From an uncultured Bacteroidales bacterium (GTDB lineage Bacteria > Bacteroidota > Bacteroidia > Bacteroidales > Paludibacteraceae), in contig CAIWIS010000795.1 of the NCBI GenBank assembly GCA_903912795.1, forward strand, positions 1 through 5,925: 5,925 bases of DNA, written 5' to 3'. The position numbers and the translations under genes are program-made. Below the pieces are notes generated by a model. The model had not been told where the DNA came from. It saw only the letters and a list, made by a program, of their open reading frames with translations, and did no database searches. Of this stretch, positions 1 to 4,494 are shown piece after piece (positions within the stretch are counted from its first letter, which is position 1; every line of letters starts with the position of its first letter).

Positions 1-912
1 AATTGAATCGGTAATACCCATTCCCATACCCGGATTTGTTCCGTAAGTAATCATAGGTTGAATATCAGCAGCATCGAACACCAGTTCTTGATCAAAAGTA
101 GCACCTTCGTCGGTTTTCAATGTTTTCCAATACGCTAATTTCTTGTCCCATTCTTCGCCTTTTGGTGCAAATTCACGACCATTTACATAGTCGAAAGTTG
201 TTTGATCAGGAGCAATAAGTCCGCCACGAGCACCCATTTCGATAGAAAGGTTACAAACCGTCATGCGTTCTTCCATGCTTAAATTGCGAATTGCCTCACC
301 AGCATATTCCACAAAATAACCAGTAGCTCCACCAGTTGTAAGTTTCGAAATCATATAAAGCGCTAAATCTTTGGCATTTACTCCTATGCCAAATTTACCA
401 TTGAAAGTAATACGCATAGTTTTAGGACGTGTTTGAAGCACGCATTGTGTAGCCAAAACCATTTCCACTTCGCTGGTACCAATACCAAAAGCAATAGCTC
501 CAAAAGCTCCGTGTGTAGATGTATGACTATCGCCACAAACAATTGTCATTCCTGGATGTGTAAAGCCATTTTCGGGCCCAATAATATGAACCACACCGTT
601 TTTGACATGTCCCAATGGAAAAAATAATGGCATTTCAAATTCCTTTGCATTTTTTGCAAAAGTATCCAACTGATTACGCGAAATAGGATCCTGAACAGGT
701 TGGTCCTGATTTATTGTTGGCGTGTTGTGGTCGGCAGTCATGGTTGTTAACTCCGGACGAAAAACTTTTAGTCCGCGAGCACGAAGCCCGTTAAAAGCCT
801 GAGGACTTGTAACTTCGTGGCAAAAATGACGATCAATATATAACTGTGTTGGTCCGTTCTCGACCGATGATACGACATGCGCATCCCAGATTTTATCAAA
901 TAATGTTTTCAT
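1..912 (-). CDS. leuC: 3-isopropylmalate dehydratase large subunit LeuC, 3'-truncated by window edge
   Basis: This is an uninterrupted reading frame of 304 codons from ATG at 912 to the window edge, with no stop reached. The family is about 465 residues, so roughly the first two thirds are present. LeuC with LeuD isomerises 2-isopropylmalate to 3-isopropylmalate in cytoplasmic leucine synthesis, using a [4Fe-4S] cluster. Visible aconitase-family motifs are MKTLFDKIWDAHVV at the start, HEVTSPQAF (about 32-40), TADHNTPT (59-66), CGDSHTSTHGAFG (126-138), MGARGGLIAPD (226-236) and TYGTNPGM (289-296). The three cluster cysteines known in the family (near 347, 407 and 410 in E. coli) would lie beyond the edge and cannot be checked. 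The start is set by the conserved N-terminus; no clear Shine-Dalgarno site precedes it. It follows leuA, but a four-helix-bundle cassette ending 9 bases upstream separates them. leuD is expected next, outside the window. Confidence 0.97.
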   Translation of the reverse strand, partial: MKTLFDKIWDAHVVSSVENGPTQLYIDRHFCHEVTSPQAFNGLRARGLKVFRPELTTMTADHNTPTINQDQPVQDPISRNQLDTFAKNAKEFEMPLFFPLGHVKNGVVHIIGPENGFTHPGMTIVCGDSHTSTHGAFGAIAFGIGTSEVEMVLATQCVLQTRPKTMRITFNGKFGIGVNAKDLALYMISKLTTGGATGYFVEYAGEAIRNLSMEERMTVCNLSIEMGARGGLIAPDQTTFDYVNGREFAPKGEEWDKKLAYWKTLKTDEGATFDQELVFDAADIQPMITYGTNPGMGMGITDSI

Positions 913-921
913 ACTTTTTTC

Positions 922-954
922 GACGACGGACAACAGACAACAGACAACAGAAAA
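922..954. repeat. Left heptad-repeat array (cassette end beside leuC)
   Basis: On the plus strand the array reads GACGACG (922-928), then three GACAACA units (929-949), then GAAAAAG. The units run head to tail and point toward the four-helix-bundle gene. Near-perfect 7-bp periodicity and its mirror copy at 1367-1399 make chance unlikely. In the leu transcript (minus strand) this is the 3' arm, reading as TGTTGTC units just before leuC. Confidence 0.85.
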
Positions 955-968
955 AGATCTCTGTTTAT

Positions 969-990
969 TGAAGTTGGAATCCGCACTTCA
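969..990 (-). other. Small stem-loop downstream of the four-helix-bundle gene
   Basis: TGAAGT (969-974) and ACTTCA (985-990) form a 6-bp perfect stem with a 10-base loop. It lies 9 bases past the stop codon of the four-helix-bundle gene, inside the cassette. On the minus strand no T run follows directly; TTTTT appears about 13 bases further on (955-951). It could be a weak terminator, a 3'-end stabiliser or chance. Confidence 0.3.
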
Positions 991-999
991 TTTTTTATA

Positions 1000-1356
1000 T
1001 TATTCTTTATTTTTATTTTTTAGATATTTAATTAATGCATGAATTCCGGAAGAAATACTTTTGGCTTTCTCACGTAATTCATTCGCTTTTTCTTGACTAC
1101 AGAATTTTCTATCTTCTGCAAGATACAACATGCTCTTTACTTCGCCACAACTCGCTTTAGAGATGTCTAAATATTTAATAAACATAGCATCTGAACCATA
1201 ATCGAAGCCTTCGGCAATATTATTCATAACAGAAACAGCAGCTCTTTGAATTTGATCTTTGAATCCAAAATCTCTCATATTATCAGTTAAATCATAAATC
1301 TGATTTGTAAAAACTCGGGCTTCTTGCCAAATTCTCAAATCCTCAAAACTCTTCAT
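1000..1356 (-). CDS. Four-helix-bundle protein, S23 / 23S rRNA intervening-sequence protein family
   Basis: This 118-residue protein matches the family by its N-terminal FEDLRIWQEA (4-13), the QRAAVSVMNNIAEG signature (37-50) and a third helix with the usual small-residue/Glu pattern ISKASCGEVKS (65-75). The length is normal for the family (about 115-130). Members are small basic-to-neutral helical bundles that form oligomers. Relatives occur inside intervening sequences of 23S rRNA and as the Avd accessory protein of diversity-generating retroelements, but the function of standalone copies is unknown. The lysine-rich tail (KYLKNKNKE) would suit nucleic-acid contact, which is inference. A purine-rich AGAAGAG lies just before the ATG and may serve as a ribosome site. 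The gene sits within the leu operon but has no evident link to leucine synthesis. It is enclosed by inverted heptad arrays, so it was probably inserted there as a unit. Confidence 0.93.
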   Translation of the reverse strand: MKSFEDLRIWQEARVFTNQIYDLTDNMRDFGFKDQIQRAAVSVMNNIAEGFDYGSDAMFIKYLDISKASCGEVKSMLYLAEDRKFCSQEKANELREKAKSISSGIHALIKYLKNKNKE

Positions 1357-1366
1357 CTCTTCTGTC

Positions 1367-1399
1367 TTTTCTGTTGTCAGTCGTCCGTTGTCCGTTGTC
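1367..1399. repeat. Right heptad-repeat array (cassette end beside leuA)
   Basis: Read on the minus strand from 1399 inward, two GACAACG units are followed by GACGACT, GACAACA (ending at 1372) and then GAAAA. This is the inverted counterpart of 922-954, with the same number of units (four) and the same GAAAA end. It starts one base after the leuA stop codon and ends 10 bases before the four-helix-bundle ATG, so it forms that gene's 5' untranslated region. Confidence 0.85.
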
Positions 1400-1400
1400 T

Positions 1401-2894
1401 TTATTTCACAAACTGATTAATTGCATTTATATATGCTTCGACAGATGCCGCTACAATATCGGTATTGGCACCAAAGCCATAATATACAATGCCGTCATGT
1501 TCTACTTGCATGTGAACTTTACCTACATCATCGCTACCTTTACTAATAGCCTGTATTGTAAATTCTTGCAAAGTCATAGTGCGTTTAATAATCTGTTTCA
1601 AAGCTTTGATTGCGGCATCCACAGGACCATTTCCAACGGCAGCAGCTTCAAATTTTTCGCCAGCAATAAGCAATCCTAAACTAGCAACCGACTTCACTCC
1701 TACTCCAGAAGTTACTTGAAGGTAATCAATTTGAATGCGTTGTTTTTCAGTGCGTTCCTTGCCAGCCAATAACAGAACATCATCATCGTTAATATCTTTC
1801 TTTTTGTCGGCTAATTTTAAAAATGCTTCATAAATTGTATCTAAATGGTCGCCTTCAACGTTTACACCCAATACACTTAAACGGTGTTTTAAGGCAGCAC
1901 GTCCACTACGAGCTGTCAAAACAATGGAATTTTTATCGATACCCACATCCGTTGGGTCCATAATTTCGTAGCTTTCGCGATTTTTCAAAACACCATCCTG
2001 ATGAATACCCGAAGAGTGAGCAAATGCATTTCGACCAACCACTGCTTTATTAGCTTGTACTGGCATATTCATCAAGCCTGAAACCATACGGCTAATACCG
2101 TAAATTTTCTGAGTATTGATTTGTGTTTCAATATTCATTGATTTGTGGCATTTCAAAATCATAGCAATTTCTTCTAACGACGTATTTCCGGCACGTTCGC
2201 CAATACCATTAATAGTTACTTCCACCTGACGAGCACCGTTTTGAACACCGGCAATAGTATTGGCTGTCGCCATACCCAAGTCGTTATGACAATGTGTTGA
2301 AAGTATAGCGTTGTGTACACCTTTCACATTATCCATTAGGAATTTAATTTTCTCTCCATATTGCCAAGGCAGACAGTAACCCGTTGTATCAGGTATATTT
2401 ACAACTGTTGCACCGGCTTTAATAACAGCTTCTACCACACGAGCCAAATATACATTGTCGGTACGACCAGCATCTTCGCAGTAAAATTCAACATCTTCCA
2501 CATACTTTTTGGCATGTTTTACGGCAGCAACTGCACGTTCCAGAATTTCGTCCTGCGTTGAATTAAATTTGTGTTTGATGTGAAAATCGGAAGTTCCGAT
2601 TCCTGTATGTATACGTTTGTTTTTGGCATATTTGAGTGCTTCGGCAGCCACGTCAATATCTTTTTGAACTCCACGTGTCAAGGCGCAAATAGTAGGCCAA
2701 GTAACGGCTTTCGAAATTTCGACTACCGAATTAAAATCGCCCGGACTTGAGATAGGAAATCCCGCTTCAATAACATCAACACCCAGCCCTTCGAGTGCTT
2801 TAGCCACCTGAATTTTTTCAATGGTGTTTAACTGGCATCCGGGAACCTGTTCGCCGTCGCGTAAAGTCGTGTCGAAAATATAAAGTCTATCCAT
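1401..2894 (-). CDS. leuA: 2-isopropylmalate synthase LeuA
   Basis: This 497-residue enzyme condenses acetyl-CoA with 2-oxoisovalerate to give 2-isopropylmalate, the committed step of leucine synthesis. The catalytic TIM barrel begins with FDTTLRDGEQ (7-16), where R12 and D13 match the family's catalytic arginine and metal-binding aspartate. The metal-ligand motif HCHNDLG is at 201-207, followed by NGIGERAGN (229-237). FAHSSGIHQDG (291-301) lies in the linker region. The C-terminal part, about 385-497, is the LeuA regulatory domain that binds leucine for feedback inhibition, including GNGPVDAAIKAL (421-432). The length is that of a full regulated LeuA, not a short citramalate or homocitrate synthase, though substrate cannot be proved from sequence alone. 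The start is fixed by the conserved N-terminus. Upstream lie paired REP-like hairpins and a peptide attenuator. The stop codon is 1 base from the heptad array of the inserted cassette. Confidence 0.97.
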   Translation of the reverse strand: MDRLYIFDTTLRDGEQVPGCQLNTIEKIQVAKALEGLGVDVIEAGFPISSPGDFNSVVEISKAVTWPTICALTRGVQKDIDVAAEALKYAKNKRIHTGIGTSDFHIKHKFNSTQDEILERAVAAVKHAKKYVEDVEFYCEDAGRTDNVYLARVVEAVIKAGATVVNIPDTTGYCLPWQYGEKIKFLMDNVKGVHNAILSTHCHNDLGMATANTIAGVQNGARQVEVTINGIGERAGNTSLEEIAMILKCHKSMNIETQINTQKIYGISRMVSGLMNMPVQANKAVVGRNAFAHSSGIHQDGVLKNRESYEIMDPTDVGIDKNSIVLTARSGRAALKHRLSVLGVNVEGDHLDTIYEAFLKLADKKKDINDDDVLLLAGKERTEKQRIQIDYLQVTSGVGVKSVASLGLLIAGEKFEAAAVGNGPVDAAIKALKQIIKRTMTLQEFTIQAISKGSDDVGKVHMQVEHDGIVYYGFGANTDIVAASVEAYINAINQFVK

Positions 2895-2898
2895 AATT

Positions 2899-2945
2899 AG
2901 CCCCCTCTAACTCCCCCGAAGGGGGAGAACCGGGAAGGGTTCCGG
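2899..2945. repeat. REP-like palindromic element 1, abutting the leuA start
   Basis: It begins AGCCCCCTCTAA, then forms a perfect hairpin: CTCCCCC (2911-2917), loop GAA, GGGGGAG (2921-2927). A second small stem follows, GAACC (2927-2931) with GGTTC (2938-2942). The very high GC content contrasts with AT-rich surroundings. From memory, hairpins of this CCCCC/GGGGG kind are frequent between genes in Bacteroidota; copy number in this genome cannot be seen here. It ends 4 bases from the leuA ATG. Confidence 0.7.
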
Positions 2946-2991
2946 CTTTTGATTTATTTTAGTAATTCTATTTTTATGAAACGCTCTTAAA

Positions 2992-3018
2992 GTCCCCCTG
3001 TGGGGGATATAAGGGGCT
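2992..3018. repeat. REP-like palindromic element 2, inverted relative to element 1
   Basis: TCCCCC (2993-2998), loop TGT and GGGGGA (3002-3007) form a hairpin, followed by TATAAGGGGCT (3008-3018). Reverse-complemented it reads AGCCCCTTATATCCCCC-ACA-GGGGGA, which aligns with the start of element 1 at 2899. The two therefore form an inverted pair, with AGCCCC at 2899-2904 and GGGGCT at 3013-3018 as outer ends of a 120-bp unit. Confidence 0.7.
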
Positions 3019-3028
3019 GTTTTTCATT

Positions 3029-3062
3029 AAAAAAGCCTTCCACACCGTAGTGAGAAGGCTTT
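3029..3062 (-). terminator. Intrinsic terminator of the leuA attenuator
   Basis: On the minus strand AAAGCCTTC (3062-3054) pairs with GAAGGCTTT (3040-3032) over 9 bp. An inner CAC/GTG pairing can extend the stem. It is followed directly by a run of six T (3034-3029, overlapping the stem base). It lies upstream of leuA in the same transcript, 135 bases before the start codon, so it would stop leu transcription unless an alternative fold forms. Confidence 0.85.
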
Positions 3063-3100
3063 ATATTATACATTGTAATAACTACATACCAAACTCACTT

Positions 3101-3163
3101 CTACTTGTTTTGCAAGAGAATAATAATACCGAGTAGAAGAATATGTAGAAAATTGTTGTTCAT
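3101..3163 (-). CDS. Leucine/isoleucine-rich leader peptide of the leuA attenuator
   Basis: A 20-codon open frame starts with ATG at 3163, about 15 bases after the predicted transcription start, and ends with TAG at 3103-3101. The peptide begins MNNNFLH and continues ILLLGIIILLQNK. Six residues are Leu and four are Ile, half of the peptide, with runs LLL (9-11), III (13-15) and LL (16-17). The Leu codons are CTA, CTT, CTA, CTC, CTC and TTG. The LLL codons are also the first pairing strand of the attenuator, and the stop codon lies in the second. The peptide itself probably has no function; its translation senses supply of Leu and perhaps Ile. A short hydrophobic peptide could also suggest a toxin, but its place between promoter and terminator upstream of leuA argues for a leader. 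It is analogous to leuL of enterobacteria, without evident sequence homology. Confidence 0.85.
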   Translation of the reverse strand: MNNNFLHILLLGIIILLQNK

Positions 3164-3183
3164 CGTTGTTTTTTATTGCGGTG

Positions 3184-3214
3184 CAAAGATAAGCTATTTT
3201 ATTGAACATGCAAA
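3184..3214 (-). promoter_or_regulatory. Bacteroidota-type promoter of the leu operon
   Basis: On the minus strand the -33 element TTTG (3214-3211) is followed by 19 bases and then TATCTTTG (3191-3184), a full match to the Bacteroidota -7 consensus TAnnTTTG. Transcription should start around 3176-3179, just before the leader peptide. Confidence 0.85.
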
Positions 3215-3416
3215 ACGAAATGTAATTTTTTTGATATTTTTACTTTCAAATTCAAAGTTTTTATTCCTATAAATTTATAGTATAAACAATAATGTTATAA
3301 AATTGTTCAACCACCATTTGAATTTTTAATGAATATATTTTAAATTAAGTAATAGATAATATCAAATAATATGTTTTGAATTATTTAATTAATTGCTAAA
3401 ACTGCAAGCTAATTCA
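3215..3416. other. AT-rich intergenic region between the lipid kinase and the leu promoter
   Basis: No gene is seen. The stretch is strongly AT-rich. The only structure noted is a weak inverted repeat, AATTAAGTAAT (3343-3353) against ATTATTTAATT (3380-3390), 10 of 11 complementary with the odd pair a G-T wobble. It might serve as an AT-rich terminator for the lipid kinase gene, but there is no GC stem and base composition alone could produce it. Confidence 0.4.
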
Positions 3417-4301
3417 CTAAAATCGCTTTTTAACCATAACATTCAAACCTTCAGGAATCATTTTAATTTTCACTTCGCGGCCCTCCTCGTAAGGTTCACC
3501 GTCGTAATGAAATGGTCCAATCTCATCGCGATACAGGGTTATCTCGTTGGTTCGGAGGGTAGTTACAAAAAGATCGTTATCAATAGTTTTGGTAAACAGC
3601 TGCAAAGCAATGGAAGGAATGGCAATAATTGGAAAATTACTCATAATGGAAATATCCATCATACCATCCTGTACACTAGCTTGTGGAGCAATATAAGCAT
3701 TATTGCCCCACTGCGAAGCATTGGCAAAAGTGATAACAAAAGCCTTATCCTTGAGGTCAATACCATCTCCAAGTAAGTGATAGTTCTGCGATTTATAATT
3801 GAAATAGCCCGTAATCATTTTCTCAATATAGGTCATCACGCCACGATTTTTGCTTTTAGCAAATTCGGTGCTCACGTAGGCATCAAAACCTGTACCGCAC
3901 GTGCAAAAAAATGGTTGTCCGTTAACTATACCATAATCAATTTTCACCGATTCGGAATTATTGAGTTGCTGAATAGCTTGCTTTGTGTTCATGGGAATTG
4001 CTAAATGACGCGCCAACCCATTTCCTGAGCCAGCCGGAATTATTCCGAGCGACACATTCGTATTGATCAAGCCGCGTGCAATTTCGTTTACAGTGCCGTC
4101 GCCACCTACAGCAACCACAATATCGAAACCTTCATCAACAAATTTTGCCGAAAGTTCGCGTCCATGTTCTCGGTGCTCGGTGAAAACAATTTCGGGAGCA
4201 TAAACTGACTGATTTAGCTCGTGTAAGATAAGATTTGGAAGCTCATTTTTATTGTTAGTTCCTGAAATAGGATTAATAATAAAAGCAATTTTCTTTTTCA
4301 T
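3417..4301 (-). CDS. YegS/Rv2252/BmrU-family lipid kinase (diacylglycerol kinase catalytic domain)
   Basis: This 294-residue protein is a soluble kinase of the DAGK catalytic family, which phosphorylates diacylglycerol or related lipids at the membrane using ATP. It opens with FIINPISGTNNK (8-18 region), where NPxSG is the family's nucleotide-site motif. VGGDGTVNE (65-73) is the glycine-rich catalytic signature, and PAGSGNGLARHL (89-100) completes the N-terminal domain. The C-terminal beta domain carries QDGMMDI (211-217), equivalent to the usual DGxxD, and HYDGEP (265-270). Length and motif order are normal, with no signal peptide or membrane segment. The start is supported by the typical MKKKIAFIINP beginning. 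It has its own upstream promoter (4356-4386) and is separated from leuA by an attenuator-controlled promoter, so it is probably monocistronic. The exact lipid substrate (diacylglycerol, phosphatidylglycerol, sphingosine-like lipid) cannot be told from the sequence; sphingolipids occur in many Bacteroidota. Confidence 0.93.
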   Translation of the reverse strand: MKKKIAFIINPISGTNNKNELPNLILHELNQSVYAPEIVFTEHREHGRELSAKFVDEGFDIVVAVGGDGTVNEIARGLINTNVSLGIIPAGSGNGLARHLAIPMNTKQAIQQLNNSESVKIDYGIVNGQPFFCTCGTGFDAYVSTEFAKSKNRGVMTYIEKMITGYFNYKSQNYHLLGDGIDLKDKAFVITFANASQWGNNAYIAPQASVQDGMMDISIMSNFPIIAIPSIALQLFTKTIDNDLFVTTLRTNEITLYRDEIGPFHYDGEPYEEGREVKIKMIPEGLNVMVKKRF

Positions 4302-4355
4302 TTGTAGCGCATTAACAAGTTCCGAGTTAGCATATTTAATGGTAAATTTGGATTG

Positions 4356-4386
4356 CGAAGATAGTTATTTATATTGGTACATCAAA
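4356..4386 (-). promoter_or_regulatory. Promoter of the lipid kinase gene
   Basis: TTTG (4386-4383) is followed by a 19-base spacer and TATCTTCG (4363-4356), one mismatch from TAnnTTTG. The spacing is identical to that of the leu promoter. The start would fall near 4349, leaving about 48 bases of 5' leader with no clear Shine-Dalgarno site. Confidence 0.65.
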
Positions 4387-4408
4387 AAAAAATAAACCAT
4401 ATAAACAG

Positions 4409-4447
4409 AAGCGCAAAACATTCGTTTAAGTTGATTGTTTTGCGCTT
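4409..4447 (-). terminator. Terminator-like hairpin after the T9SS-sorted protein gene
   Basis: AAGCGCAAAACA (4409-4420) and TGTTTTGCGCTT (4436-4447) form a perfect 12-bp stem with a 15-base loop. It lies 48 bases past the stop codon of the upstream gene and before the lipid kinase promoter, as expected for a transcript boundary. The T run on the minus strand (4391-4384) is not adjacent to the stem, so classical intrinsic termination is likely but not certain. Confidence 0.65.
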
Positions 4448-4494
4448 TCATAAAATTAGCTAACAAGCTATTATTTTACTGTTTATATCAGCAT

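Larger units (their letters stand above)
922..1399 (-). mobile_element. Candidate insertion cassette: four-helix-bundle gene bounded by inverted heptad arrays
   Basis: A 478-bp unit lies between leuA and leuC. Its ends are inverted copies of a tandem 7-bp array: 922-954 is complementary to 1367-1399 at 29 of 33 positions, including a perfect 12-bp block (943-954 with 1367-1378). It carries one gene, an S23/IVP-family four-helix-bundle protein. The outer end at 1399 is 1 base from the leuA stop codon, and the other end is 9 bases from the leuC start. No transposase is present and I see no convincing target duplication. Calling it mobile is an inference from the inverted ends, the single non-leucine gene and its position inside a leu operon. 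It could instead be an old resident gene with repetitive flanks. Confidence 0.55.
3029..3178 (-). ncRNA. Leucine operon attenuator leader RNA
   Basis: Between the promoter and leuA lie all elements of ribosome-mediated attenuation. Strand 1 is CTTCTACT (3139-3132), made of the three consecutive Leu codons of the leader peptide. Strand 2 is AGTAGAAG (3105-3098), overlapping the peptide stop codon; it pairs perfectly with strand 1 over 8 bp. Part of strand 2, AGTGAG (3099-3094), can instead pair with CTCACT (3054-3049), and GG (3090-3089) with CC (3058-3057), inside the 5' arm of the terminator (3062-3054). When charged tRNA-Leu is scarce, a ribosome stalled on the Leu codons would cover strand 1, freeing strand 2 to break the terminator. 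The pairings are visible in the sequence; the mechanism is inferred from known amino-acid attenuators. The 5' end at about 3178 is estimated from the promoter. Confidence 0.8.

Noticed and set aside
922..954. Heptad array as a short CRISPR array
   Set aside because: The 7-bp units are directly adjacent with no spacers, and no cas gene is nearby.
1000..1356. Four-helix-bundle gene as the Avd gene of a diversity-generating retroelement
   Set aside because: No reverse transcriptase and no template/variable repeat pair is seen in the window; the family resemblance alone is not enough.
913..1410. Target-site duplication flanking the cassette
   Set aside because: The T-rich flanks CTTTTTTC (914-921) and CTTTATTTC (1399-1407) are only loosely alike, and the second overlaps the array end and the leuA stop codon.
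1374..1679. Plus-strand open frame across the end of leuA
   Set aside because: It is antisense to well-conserved leuA coding sequence and has no recognisable protein motif. The same applies to plus-strand frames at 433-627, 2361-2561, 3393-3776 and 3777-4004.
3029..3178. T-box riboswitch controlling leuA
   Set aside because: No conserved T-box bulge sequence precedes the terminator, the leader is short, and a translated Leu/Ile-rich peptide explains it better.
4457..4470. TAGC/GCTA mini-hairpin after the T9SS protein gene
   Set aside because: Only 4 bp of perfect stem in AT-rich sequence; the 12-bp stem next to it is the better terminator candidate.
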